A stretch of DNA of 64,000 nt from contig OY292274.1 in the NCBI GenBank assembly GCA_958496175.1, positions 30,419,482-30,483,481 of the forward strand, in the 5' to 3' direction. Source of the stretch: Sisyra terminalis. Its lineage: Eukaryota; Arthropoda; Insecta; Neuroptera; Sisyridae. Positions 51,217 to 63,461 of the stretch are shown here, one piece after another. The notes beneath the pieces were generated by a model. That model saw only the letters and a list, made by a program, of their open reading frames with translations, made no database searches and was not told the origin of the DNA. The position numbers and the translations under genes were made by a program. The first letter of the stretch is position 1, and each line of letters begins with the position of its first letter.

Positions 51217-51539
51217 AAAAATAGGGATCTTCAATTTTAAAATATTTATTTGAAAAGTTTAAAATATAAACATAATTAACACGATTAACACTATAAGTAT
51301 CATAAGTATAAACTACAATATTTAATTTTCCCACTATCATACATATGATATGTCTATCCCTTCTATCGTTTCTTTCCAGTATTATTAAATGCAATTGAAT
51401 GCAATGTTCAGAGTCCAATAGAGGCGTAACTCCCGTAACTGGGCGTAACCGGCGTAGCAAACAACGCAGAAGACGCAGACAACGTAACATAGACTCAAGA
51501 TTTATAAATTACACAAGTCGCCCCATTAGAAAAAAGAAA

Positions 51540-51547
51540 TGACGTCA
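51540..51547. promoter_or_regulatory. CRE-like palindrome TGACGTCA upstream of YJU2
   Basis: A perfect CREB/ATF-type site lies about 250 bp upstream of the YJU2 start codon. The position suits a proximal promoter element, but the word also occurs by chance or within repeats elsewhere in the window. Confidence 0.3.
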
Positions 51548-51798
51548 TACGAAGAATTTTGAAATTTAAATCAGCCTGAAGATATGTTCGAATTTCTGCT
51601 GGATACGTCACGTAGCGCATGAGGCCACCTGTGTCAACCTGTGTATTTTATAAACCTTGACAGACACAGAAGTTGTCAAAAAAGTAATAGTGAGGTTAGG
51701 TCACTTGGGCCAATTAACGTATTTGTTCTCAGTTGTGCTTAATATATAGAAAAAAGTTAAAATACAATTAAACAAACACAAATTATAAATTAACTAAG

Positions 51799-52880
51799 AT
51801 GTCTGAAAGAAAAGTTTTAAACGTAAGTATTGATTGAAATTTATTAAAGAAATACATCATTATATTAAATTATTTCACAGAAATATTATCCTCCCGATTT
51901 TGATCCATCTAAAATACCTCGAATGAAATTACCCAAAAATCGACAATATACAGTTCGATTGATGGCCCCTTTTAATATGCGCTGTGCTACATGTGGAGAA
52001 TATATTTATAAAGGAAAGAAATTTAATGCTCGCAAAGAAGATGTTGAAAATGAAGATTATTTAGGAATTCGAATATATCGTTTCTACATCAAAGTAATTT
52101 TGTCTTTTTTAAACTAATCGAGAAAAAAAATAATAATTTATTAAATTTTAGTGTACTCGATGTTTGCAAGAAATTTCTTTCAAAACAGACCCCAAAAGTA
52201 CTGATTACGAAATAGAAGCTGGAGCTACTAGGAATTTTATGGCCCTTAAGTTAGCAGAAGAACAAGCCATACGTGAAGAAAATGAACTTAAAGAAGAAGA
52301 AGCTAACAATCCTATGAAATTACTGGAGAATCGCACAGAACAATCTAGAAATGAAATTGAATTACTTGAATCTCTTGAAGAATTGAGAGATTTAAATAAA
52401 AGACAACAAAACATTGATTATGACAGTATGCTTCAACAATACGATAACAGAGAAACTGCTCGAGAACGAGAAGAACGTCTTCAAAAACAAGATGAAGATT
52501 TTATTAAGTAATTTGGTAAACACATTTGAATATTCATTACTACATAAATATATTGTTTTAGAACCATCAAGTTTTCCGGCTCCAATAAACGAAAAATTGT
52601 AGTCGAGGAAGAAATTGTTGACGAAGTAAATTTTTCAAGGGAAAAATCTGAACTTCCCAGTTCATCCTTAAGTGCAGTGGAACCTAAGATATCCGATGAA
52701 AAAAAAATAAGTATAAACGCAAAACCAAAAAGTTCGATAAGCATTGGTGTCTTATCCCGGACTAATATAAAAAGCTGTAGTTTAATCAAGAAAAAGAAAA
52801 TAGAACCAGAAACTACTGTTGTTTCCAATAGCTTGAATCTTTTAGGCACTTATTCAAGTAGTGGAAGTGACAGTGACTAA
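51799..52880 (+). CDS. Yju2: YJU2 (CCDC94), spliceosome step-1 factor
   Basis: Exons: 51799-51822, 51881-52093, 52152-52507, 52562-52880; 303 aa. YJU2/Cwc16 joins the spliceosome around the first catalytic step and holds the branch helix in the active site. The N terminus has the family signature: [20 protein letters not shown], then PRMKLP. The zinc site is two CxxC pairs, CATC in exon 2 and CTRC in exon 3. A charged helical region follows (about 100-200), then a basic, Ser-rich tail ending [11 protein letters not shown], which matches YJU2 rather than the paralog CCDC130. The 24-nt first exon is too short for ORF scanning and was chosen for its ATG and the phase-0 gtaagt donor. AATAAA lies at 52971. 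Confidence 0.95.
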
Positions 52881-53017
52881 AATATTCTAAAAACTTTTTC
52901 TTATATTTTACGTCACACATGACAAATGATTATTTAATATTTTAAAATGTGTATACATTACATGAATGAAAATAAATTGTATAAAAAAGAATCAAAAATT
53001 ATTTAAAAAAAAGACCA

Positions 53018-56000
53018 TCACAATTTTTTTAGTTTATCAGCCGTATTATCCTTTAATAATTTGTGATAAAGCAAGAGTTTTTCTTGAAATTCATTGTTTT
53101 GTGAAGATGTTTCTTGTACTAATGTTTCCAGGGATTTGAAATTCTTTTTTAATCGAACCATTTGCGCTTTTTCACTTTCCATTTTCAAATTGAGTTGATC
53201 TACTTGCTCATTTTTTTGAGTTAATTTTATGTTGACCTATAATATTCAATTCATTAGGAGTGATCTATATATAAACATGTATGTATATATAACATATATG
53301 TGAAGAAACATTGTTCAATTTTATTTTTATCTACGGTAGTATAATATATTATTCTTTAAGGACTTAACAAGAATTTTAGTTTTTTCTAGAGATGCCAACA
53401 TTTTTTGACTTGAAAATTGACTCCGAAAATCACGTTTTTGTGAATTGGAAATATTCATATAAACTAACAGCAAAAACTGTACAAATAAACTTAATAAGTG
53501 TTAAATATTTCACAATAGTTGAGAAACTTGTTTTTTAAAGTGTTGATTATTTTTAATGTATTTAATGTGCAACAACCGTACATTTAACGGTAAAATTAAA
53601 ATGACAAATAGAGGTAGTTGAATGTTGAGCTTTTCAAAGTGTTTATAATATTCTAAAATTAATCGATCAGAAAGCAAAAATGAGTATCAACACGTTGCAA
53701 ATTATAATTTTTCAGGTGAAAACGTTGGAGAGTTCTGTCGATTGCATTCTGTCAATGTATTTAGTAAGAAATTTTAGAAGACTTATTTGTTTAACTTTTT
53801 AACATGAAAGTTCTAGAAAAAACCCGGTATATCTACGCTTTTGAGCAAGGGTCGACAAACTTTTTAACCTGGGTTAATTATATTTTAATAAGTATATTCC
53901 ACCCTTCTATGTAGACAAGCGAAATTTTCTCATGGACCACTTTGGCAACCACTGCTCTTTAATATGCCTAATATTTTTGAAAGTGTTTTGGATTGTAGAT
54001 CTATTAACATATTTTTGAAAATCAGATAAAAAGGAATACAATTAAGCCTAAATTTTAACATTTTTTTTCTCTATTGGTCGTTTATTTTGACTCTGTTGAT
54101 CGACGAAAGTTTATCATATACATCCAAACAATTTTCTTTACCTAAAATTCTTACATAAGATGTGAGTATAATAAAATTAATCAATTTTTTTAAAATATCA
54201 AAAGTTAATAATAATTGTTGTGTACAAATGATTTACATTTGATTTTTCTCGTTAAAGAGAATTTAAATTGGAAATTAAGAAAAACTGTATTATGAATAAA
54301 ATATGTGGGTTTTATTACAATCAAACTAAAAACATTTTAAATAAACTTATATGTATAGAAATAAAACATGGGAAATCCCCGCGTTATATGGAGAAAAATA
54401 TGTGTTATACAAGGAATATGAAATCGCGTAAAATAACACGTTATATGAATACCGTGTTGTAGGTGAAATTAATGATTTTTACTAATGATGCATTTTTCAG
54501 CAAAATATTTTAAAATATTTACGATTTATCAAATCGTTGCACATCGTTTAGCTTATTGTATTTGTACAGTTCTTAATTGTTACATTTAAGACATAGTGTC
54601 ATAAATTTAAGATACGAAATGGGATACTACGATAAAGAGGCTTTTCAAAGAAAAAAAAATTATTCCAGTTTGAAGAATTGCTCTTTTGAACGTTTGAAGC
54701 TCACTTTCATGCATAATAGGATTCGACATTGACGAAAATTAATCAACGAATTTGATTTCGTTGAATTAAAGTTTTATATACTGTTCAGTTCATATATCCA
54801 AAAACAATTCAATTTGATCGCTCTGCTAAATCAACGCGTTTGAAAAGTTAGAATGCAATCTTATAATTTAGTCATCTATCAAAAAGCAAAATTGTGACGC
54901 AAAGTATAAACTATACAAAGTTCAAAAAAGAAAAAATTAACATAAAGAAGCTATTTTATATATTCCAATGATGAAGTAACATGATGCTTTGATTATTAAT
55001 AAAAATATTCTATCTTTAGTTCGTACTGACATCGTAGCTTTTTTATTATTGATAATAATTTTGATTTACCTCATTATACTGTGAAATTAAATCATTCACA
55101 TAAGTTTTATAGTATTCACTGTCAGTTATATCTTTTTTAGATTTCATTATACCAATAACTCCATCTCGAACTTTCAAAAGATTTCCGAGATGTTGCAATC
55201 TATTTTCCGATATTTTTAAAGCTCTTTCCTTTACGATTAACTTCTGTTCCAAGTCATTATTTTTCTTCAAAGCCTTTTCTAGTTTTTCTTTTTGCTCCTG
55301 TTCCTGTAATTAAAAAGAATAAAAGAAATATTTTTCTCAAAAAAATATAATAAAAAATTAGTACCAAACCGTAAACATCTCCATTCCCTGAAGAGTTCAT
55401 TAAAACTTCGATATTTCTTTTTAGTTCGTCAATCTTTTTCGCTTGCTTAGAGGCCAAGTTTTGACTGTACAAATGTGTTGTATTTTTAAAATTAGAATGA
55501 TTGTTGTACAATAAAATAACTACCTGAGTATAATGGCATCTGAAAGGTTTTCCAACCGATTTTGCAAATAGTTAATTTTTTCATCTTTTTTTATCATTTT
55601 TGCTACAAAAGTTTCATTATTTTCCAAATTTTCCCACTGCAAAAGACTCAATTAATCTTTGTATTTTTTTAAAGTTTTAACTTTCAACCAACAGTAATAG
55701 TATTTTCAATGGTTTCCATGAATAAAGCTTTTTCTTCCTTTTTCTTATTAAGCTCTTCTTCTGTTTTTTTTAAAGCTCTTCGTGTAGTTTGAAGTTCTGT
55801 CCACAATTCAAGTTCTGTTTGCGTCAAGGCATTTCCCTCTATTGAAAAAATTAAAATGTGACTATCTCAAATTAAAATTAACCCTTTCGAAAAAAATTAT
55901 TGTTATGTGGTAATCTACTTAGAAAAGTATGGATTTATGGGGTGTTATGTAGGAAATAAAAGAAGTGAGGGCTGAAGACGAATCTCTAGTTAGAATAATA

Positions 56001-59000
56001 AAAGAACCTATAAACGTTTACTTTAAATATTATTCGTTAATTAAGTGTAATTTATTGGCTTGTTACAATTTGCTAAGTTATATAGTTAATATCAAAAATT
56101 TAGTAGTAAATTTTATTTTAAAATAGTTAAAGTTTTTATAAAAACTTCCTAAAAAACGTTCAGATTTTCTGAATGATTTTTGTATCAGATCTGGTTTCAT
56201 TTTTAACAGAGTATCATTACTTTTTTAATTTTATATTTTTGTAAATAAATATGTCTTCTAATATTTTTCTTGTTTTCGTAATGTTCTCTTTTTGGTATGA
56301 AGCCTTAAAATTTGCTTGTTTGATATTTTTTAATACATTTGCTGATAAAATTGCCAAATCAGACGATACACAATATAACTCATAATATATAATAAGGTAG
56401 AAGATATTCATTAATTTTTGAACAAGTAAACTTAGTAAAAAATTATAAGAATTTTTTGCAGTTTAATGCTCGATGTGGACAATTAGTACATACACAATTG
56501 CTATAAGCAGTTAATTCTTAAAAATGTTTATCATATAAAACGTTTTGCATATTAAAAAAATCTGATACAACTTTCTGTGGTGTTTAAAACGAATTGGAAA
56601 TCCAAATTATTTTTTTAAGGAGAAATGATTTAAGTTAAAGTTGTTTCCAACTTATTTGCAACTCTTCAAATCTATTCCGAAATAAATATAGATACTTATA
56701 TTATTTTACATATTGTTAAGTAGATTTTTTCCGAATTTTGAAAACCATATCCATCAGCGTAGTTTTACGTAAAACGTTAAAAGTAATATGAATGTTATAT
56801 TCCATTATTTACCATTTTTATCATTTCTACACATTTTTGAAAATAAAGCTGGCGATTTTCAAAACCTGGAAAATCTAAAGTAGATACATACTTTTAACTC
56901 CAAATCCAACAATTTGATTCATTTTAGCTAATTCATCGGATTCTAATTGTTTTATTTCCATTTCAACTAGGCGATTACGAATTTCATTAAATTTGTTTTC
57001 ATTTAATACTTTTTCAACATTGCAAATCATCATTTCTTTATGAGCCATATCACAATTATCTTGTAAATCTTTAATTTGAGTTGTGTAATTGTTAATAGTC
57101 TCCTCTAATATATGTTCTAATTCTTTTACTCTGCAAAAATAAGGTAACAAATAATGAATACTTCCTTAATAATATTACGTATATGTACCTTATTTCCACA
57201 TTTGTTTTGTGCTTTTCTATTCTATTAACTACTGATTCTTTTAGCATTGCTGATTTAAGAACTTCCTGGGTTCGAGTTTCAAATATTGTTTCTTGAGTTC
57301 GCCATTGTTCCTCAAGACGTCTGAAGCATACACATTAAAAATACATTGCATAAGTATATAATAAACATACTTAATTTTCACGTTTAATAATTCCATTCTT
57401 TGTTCTTGTTCTTTATTTTTGGATTCTAGTTCTCGAACTCTTTGTTTCGCGAATTTTAATTTTGTGTTGTTTGCCTGAATAATGGGAGCTATATCCTTCT
57501 TTTTTTCATTTTCAGAACCTAAACTCTAGTAATTGCAAAAAGGTTGGTTTAATTTGTAAATATACTTGATAGTTTGAAAGTATGTATATGGTAAACCTCT
57601 ATTGTTTTTCGCTTTTCCTCGATGGTTTTTATTGCATCGCTATATTTTTTTTCTAAATCATTTTTTTGTCGTTTAGTTTTATCTAACTCCTCTATTGTAG
57701 AGTTTAATTTTGCCAGTACTGCATCCGTCTCTTTTTGGATTTCATGAACAATTTTTTCTTCTTCCATTGAAGCTACTCGATGCAATCTAATCCATTGATT
57801 TATTATAACCTTAGCTTTTTCATCTAGATCCTTCTGCATATTTTTAATTTTAATTTCCAAATCAACATTTTCTTTGCGAAAAATATCTAATTGTCGGGCA
57901 ATAGTAACATTTTTCGCGATTGGATCTTTTAATAAAAAATCTAAAATTTCTATCCGCTTATTCAACAATTTGCGACATTGATCCAAGTAACAATCCGTTA
58001 TTTGTTTCAAAGAAGCCTCCATTTCTTCTATTGCAGGTTTTTCTTAAAAAATAACTTAATTTATTTTTTTTACTTTAATCATCAACTCTAATTGATCTTT
58101 AAAACACAATAATTTATTCGACAGTTTAAAAGTATGTGTTAAACCGTGAACATGTAGGTATATCAAAGAATTTTTGATTTCAAGGATTTCAAAAATTTGG
58201 ATTCAGACATCATTCAAAATTAAATTAGGGGTAAAAAAATACGGGTAACATAACAAAAAATCCTAAAACATACGATTCCACATTTTCATTTAAATATTCA
58301 AATCTATAATTTTAAAAATATATTTTTTAATGTAAAAATAGAGTAACTAAACATTATGACGCCTAATTTCTTTAGAGTGCCCTAAGTAATTTATTAATAA
58401 CCCTTTGCGAGACCAAAGAAGAAGACATTATCAATTTTTTAACTGAATGGTTAATATTTTAAGAATATTGTATCAAAATTTCAAGTCGTTTGGAGCAAAA
58501 TTGACGAAGTTATGAGTATTTTTTATATCATCGGATCAACGTATAAGCCGAGTAGAGCAGGAAGCTGAAAGACAAACTAAAGAAGGCAGAATTCGTCGTA
58601 GACAGAAACAAAATGGAGCTTTAGACATCATGGATCCTTTATGGGTCTGGCATTGATGATGATTCAGTGTGAGGCAAACCGATAAAATTTGCTTATTTTT
58701 GTACCGGATTTAGTGTCCAAAACTTGAAAGCGTTTTCCCCACAACTCACGTTTTCAGTGAGGTGCCCTTCATAACTTCAAAACTACTGCATCGATCCTGT
58801 TGAAATTGTGAACACTATTTCTGTACATAATTTACAAGACAACGCTGGAGTTTTTTTCCAATTGGTTTATAATTTTTATTTTACAATAACAAATTAGCCG
58901 TTTTTTTTGCGTCAAAGTGTTTCAAAGCGTTACTTGGGAAAAATTTTAAACTAACGAATGAACTTTGATTTTTTGATTTCAGCACTAAGTTATGAGAGGC

Positions 59001-60839
59001 ACCGCAATTCTACTTTTTCCGGAGACACGTTCGAATTATTGCTGCCATTACCGTATTTTTTAATATTTTTTTATGAAAATTTTATATAATATTTTTCGAA
59101 TGCCATACTTTAATGCAACATTAGTTTTAAGAAAGAGATTTTAACTGTGTCGTCATAAAAAATCATAAAAACATGCCTTTTTTGTACGAATTAAGCTTCC
59201 CCCTCTTAAAAGAACTCTTGGCAACCCTACCAAATGAAAGAAAAAGGAAACTTTTTTGATCTTGACAAGGCAATTATATAAATTAAATACATTATAAGAT
59301 TAAATAAATCTCTTAATTTAATACTGTATTATTAGTGTAAAATTAGCAGAATTTATAAATAAGCTGTAGCCTATAGAATATAGACCTCCACCACTCATTT
59401 ACTCAAAATCACGCGTAAATTATGAAATTTTACTATTGAATTTCAGTTTCAATAAGGCTGAAAATACTAATCTACTTTTTGGTTCGCCAATTTTTTTTCT
59501 TTCTTTTTATTTAGAAAACTGATTCCACCATCGATATTGCCTTTAGGTCTCGAAAATATTAAATCCAGCTATGAACAAGTGGATTGGTTAGAATTAACTA
59601 TACCTATAATGGTATCATTGGATTTTTTATCCAAAATTTGAGGAACAATAATCTTCAACTCTTCCCATGGTAACGTTTTTCCTGTTTTTTCCTCGATTTT
59701 GTGTTTTGTGTTTTTCAAATCTTTGTATAAACTCATTAGCTGTTTCTAAACCAATATAATCGATTAAAAACAATTTAATTTTCATAAATTAACTTACTTG
59801 TTTTTCATAAATTTCAGCTTTTGATGAATTAAAAGCTTTTATTTTTCCCGCATATAATTTTTCATAGAAATTTTTCTCATTATTTATGGGCGTATTTTTC
59901 GATGAATTTCTAATAATAAAAATGGTTAGATGAATATTGAGATTTTTAATTTTTAACTTACGATATGTTGCTTTCTATAGATAAGTTTTTAATTAACGTA
60001 GGCCTGGACGTTATTTTAAGTACTACCGGTAATACATTTGAGCCTTTAACACAAATTTATAATCAATTCATCTATTTGTTCGTATTATTCGCGTAATTAC
60101 CTTTTTTTACTGGTAAAATCATATCTTGGGAAGAATATTCTATATTAACGATGTGAGATTGTTTGCTTGCTATAGTACTGCAGGATGTATTATCAATTTC
60201 ACTTAAAAATGCTTTGGGTTCTTGCAGTTCTCTAGATGTAGATTCACTTAATGCTAAATGATGAGTTTCAGAAGATTCGCTTAAATTTGAGGAATGACGA
60301 GATAGGGACGTGGGTCTCGGTCTTAAACAAAAATCCTATGTAACAAGTAAAGTTTGTGCAATATGCAATAATTACATTCGTTTTAAATTTTTATCGCTCT
60401 CATAACCTTTGTCATGGGCATAACTCATTTCTGCTCGTCGGTTCTTAAAATAATTCTAAAACAAGAAAAATATAATTATGTTATTCAGAATGGTCGTCAA
60501 TCAAAATTACTTCTGCACAACTTTTTGAGCGTAATCCTTTCGTTGTATTTTTAGAACCAATTTTCTATATAAAAAACGTTTACCATCAGTAACTATATTT
60601 TTAAAAAAACATAAAAATACTTCTTTTGCAAAACTTTTGCTTGTGACTGGTTTGTGTTGTTGCATACGAGGGATTGATGATTTCGAAGTTGTGCCCTTCG
60701 AGGGAATTAGATTGAAAGGTTGCATAGTTGAGGAACATTTTGACTCTATAAAAATACTTAATTTTATAGTTCATTTTTACACCTTATTGAAACTACCTCT
60801 TCCTTGTAGACTTTCCGAAGAAGTTTCCACATTTGCCAT
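53018..60839 (-). CDS. Uncharacterised long coiled-coil protein, 880 aa
   Basis: Seventeen exons, 5' to 3': 60839-60797, 60745-60621, 60564-60511, 60455-60376, 60321-60101, 60043-59962, 59909-59798, 59745-59604, 58042-57597, 57525-57371, 57320-57189, 57130-56892, 55838-55693, 55636-55524, 55464-55365, 55303-55070, 53236-53018. All junction phases agree. I do not recognise the family. Residues 1 to about 230 are Ser/Thr/Lys-rich and probably disordered (MANVETSSESLQGRESK; RPRPTSLSRHSSNLSESSE). Residues 230-880 are almost continuous heptad-like coiled coil rich in Lys, Glu, Leu and Asn. There is no signal peptide, TM segment, motor or kinase motif. A cytoskeletal, centrosomal or meiotic structural role is only a guess. 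One donor (exon 13, gttggt) is non-consensus. Introns of 1.8, 1.6 and 1.05 kb interrupt otherwise compact exons. Confidence 0.8.
53237..55069 (-). other. Last intron of the coiled-coil gene
   Basis: This 1.8-kb AT-rich intron contains a 109-bp hAT-type MITE (53846-53954). I see no exon. Confidence 0.55.
53846..53954. mobile_element. Short hAT-type MITE (109 bp)
   Basis: The left end is CAAGGGTCGACAAACTTTTT. The right end on the minus strand is CAGTGGTTGCCAAAGTGGTC. The 8-bp flanks are cttttgag and ctctttaa, 5 of 8 identical. The ends match the element at 34193-34563 closely, so they are one family. Confidence 0.55.
55839..56891 (-). other. Intron 12 of the coiled-coil gene
   Basis: AT-rich, about 1.05 kb. 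An ORF at 56217-56411 has no splice support in phase with its neighbours. Nothing else is seen. Confidence 0.5.
58043..59603 (-). other. Intron 8 of the coiled-coil gene
   Basis: The intron is 1.56 kb. The part around 58540-59060 is less AT-rich than the flanks and probably derives from an old repeat, but I find no terminal repeats or usable reading frame. Confidence 0.45.
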
Positions 60840-61073
60840 TTTCGATTGTAATTACAATAATTTATTTTAAAAACTAAGAAAATTAATCACCCATTAAAAT
60901 AAATAGTTTTAAATTTAGAGAATTCAATAATTATATTTATATGATTTATTTATTTATGAGTTATTACCATAGAAATTCCTGTAAAGACCTTTCCTAGAAA
61001 AAATAAAAAAAAGGATGCTCAATTTTATAATAAAAATTTATTGAAATATTTCTTGAAATTACATTAGCCAACA

Positions 61074-63461
61074 TTAGCTATCTAAAAATTCATCCAACCA
61101 TTCATCTAAGTTCACTTCGTCGGAAGCAGTAGTAGCAACTACTTCATTTGAAGTGTGAACATTCTTAATTTTTTTCCCTAAAAGAAGAAAAAAACATGAA
61201 CTCTACATGTATTAATACGTCACTGAACTTTTCAATTTACCTTGATCAAGATCATTATTGTTAGTTTTTTCTCTTTCATTTTTCATGCTACTTGTAAAAT
61301 GATCTTTGTTGAGAGTTTTTGATAATTTCATGTGTCTATTCATTGCTTCAATTTCTTTACTCTGAAAAAGTTTCAAATATACCTATAGCTTTTTATGAAT
61401 GAAAACAATATTATGGTTAATTTGATTATTGCAAATTTTAAATTATCAAGGCACTGTATCTTATTTTCTTTATTTTTTGGTAAAAAGCAACTAGTATACC
61501 TATGCAAATTTAACCCCTCATCGAAGGATTTGCGAACTGGTAAAGACCTTAATCGATAGGTCTTCGTTAGGTTAGTTTAGGTCCGATTTTTTTTCGTAAG
61601 GTCCCCTATAATTTTTTTATAAATAATGTTTGAAATTTTGCATAAAAAATTGCATCTTAGCACCTCATTTAAAAGGAAATTAATTTATTTTACATTCTTT
61701 ATCGTTAGGTCAGTATTGGCCCATCAAGTTTATTACCATATTATTTGTTTTGATTATTTTATTAGTAACTATAAATTAATTAAAATTAGCACGTGCACAT
61801 ATTGTATTTATTTCCAACAACGCGAAATTTAAATTCTTCCTTTTCTCTTAATTATTATATGAATAGTTTAAAAAATAATTCTATATAATCCATTTAAACT
61901 ACGATGGTTAACGCTTTGATATTTTAACTTGTAAATATTTTAATTTTGATATTTTTTAAACTATACATATAATAATTCATTATTTTTTCTTTCAGTTTAA
62001 AATGAAAGAATAACGAAATGAAGTATAACTTAAAAAATATTGGTAATTAAATTTTTGTTACATCTGAACTTTTGTGTAAGTTTACTATCTCTGACGACCT
62101 ACTTTACTGTGCAATTATTATTAAGAATAGTAAACATCTCTATTTTTTTTCAATGTGAGGGATTGACGACTGAAAATGTAATCTTGAAATATTATTCATA
62201 TTTTTATTTTGGGATAGATACTCTTACACGTGTAAGATAATTTAAACATGAGAAATAATTGATAGTACTGCCAATAATCAAAAATCGATAAGCCTTCATG
62301 AATGATTACAGATGCGTTCATATATCGACTGTTAGTAAAGGTGTGAAGGAATGATTTTCTTTTATGGGATACATATAAAAATATATTTGAAAACGTGTTC
62401 TTTACTTTTCAAACTCAAAAGATTTTTAAAAATCTATTGTGTTTTAAATCGATTTGTTGAATTCCCAAACATTTTTTGTTGGAAATTTTTTGATTTAAGA
62501 GTTTATAAATGTGCTACTGCTAAGCTTGGGACATAGTAAGAGAATGATTTTAAGAAAACTATTAGTTTATTATTCTATAGATATATTTATATGGTTAAAA
62601 GTTGTAACCAACTTCATTAGCCCAAGTCGCCGTCCTAGCACAAGTTATGTTCTTTTCAAGGAAAAAAATATAATCATAGGCTACTTAGAATTTTGTGAAA
62701 ACTGAAAGGACGAGAATTTCGAGATTTAATGAGAATTACCCCCTACATAATATGCAAAGTAACTTAAGACAAGTATTTAAGTTACTATTTTTGAAGAGCA
62801 CCTAGATACCCAAAGTAACTTTGGGTACTTTTTAAATAAAGTAACTTATCTAGTATATATTTTCTAAAAGTATCTTTGAAAGCTCTGTCCACTATACGTA
62901 AACTATATACGCTTACCATCATAACATTAGATATGGTATTTAATATAATGAATTATTTTTTAATGATAGTGGATATTCATAAAATCCTAATACATAAGTT
63001 GACATAAGTTATATCACAAGATAATTATAATTGTCAACTTACAGTGAATAATGACAAACTGATTTCATGTCTCTCATAAAATGGGATTGTCATTATATTT
63101 GTTGTTAACGTCCCCAAATTAAGAGAAAAATATTCACTGTATTTATTCGTTAATGCAACGTCCCACTCTTTTTCTGATTTAAATTTAAAATGTCCGCCTA
63201 ACGATATAGGATTTTTTATCAAAGATGAAAAGTCTGGAAGAGGATCATCCTCGAATTTGCTTCCGGAAGTTTCTTCCATTGAAAGACTATGTAACTGATT
63301 TGCAACATCATCTTTCGGTTTCGACATTTGATTTTTGTTTGACTTCTCGGACTTCTCATTCCGACCTTGGTTCTTAATTTTCTTTCTAAAAAAATCTTTG
63401 GCAATAACAATCTATTTTCACTACAGTATCTTTCAATGTAATACTTATTGTTTTTGTTCAT
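61074..63461 (-). CDS. Aven: Aven homolog (caspase-activation inhibitor family)
   Basis: Exons, 5' to 3': 63461-63445, 63385-63043, 61361-61241, 61177-61074; 194 aa, phases consistent. Aven proteins restrain apoptosis and act in ATM-linked checkpoint signalling. The N terminus is short and basic (MNKNNKKKIKNQGRNEKSEK), as in the family. The core HFKFKSEKEWD, followed by a spaced FSLNLGTLTTNIMTIPFYER, corresponds to the conserved Aven core (recalled: FRFAEEKEWD ... LVRALQELPL). The C terminus LDEWLDEFLDS matches the closing LEDWLDSMI motif. The middle (exon 3) is polar and variable. The 17-nt first exon rests on an ATG and a gt donor; a start at 63327 (MSKPKDD) is the alternative. Intron 2 is 1.68 kb. 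It lies on the same strand as the coiled-coil gene, 234 bp upstream of that gene's start. Confidence 0.8.
61362..63042 (-). other. Aven intron 2
   Basis: AT-rich, with no exon seen. It contains a cluster of palindromes built on AAGTAACTT (62758-62848). Confidence 0.5.
62758..62848. repeat. Nested palindromes with AAGTAACTT core
   Basis: GTAACTTAA (62759-62767) pairs with TTAAGTTAC (62777-62785). TACCCAAAGTAACTTTGGGTA is at 62807-62827, a perfect 21-nt palindrome around one central A. A further AAGTAACTT lies near 62840. Confidence 0.65.

Larger units (their letters stand above)
50920..51798. other. Intergenic: SINE copy and YJU2 upstream region
   Basis: It contains SINE copy 5 (51143-51216). 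A short repetitive CGTAAC/CGCAGA patch (51420-51490) creates an Arg/Leu-rich antisense ORF that I do not believe. The proximal YJU2 upstream region has a TGACGTCA palindrome at 51540-51547. Confidence 0.5.

Noticed and set aside
51191..51490. 99-codon minus-strand ORF rich in Arg and Leu
   Set aside because: The translation comes from a short repetitive CGTAAC/CGCAGA patch and AT-rich flanks. It does not supply a phase-matched 5' exon for the DUF4806-like exons.
58540..58700. Possible transposon coding fragment in the coiled-coil gene intron
   Set aside because: A short frame (RRQKQNGALDIMDP) looked protein-like but ends quickly, and I can name no family.
60507..60725. Single uninterrupted 72-codon ORF
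   Set aside because: It crosses a 56-nt intron (60565-60620). The spliced reading keeps phase with both neighbouring exons, while the unspliced one does not.
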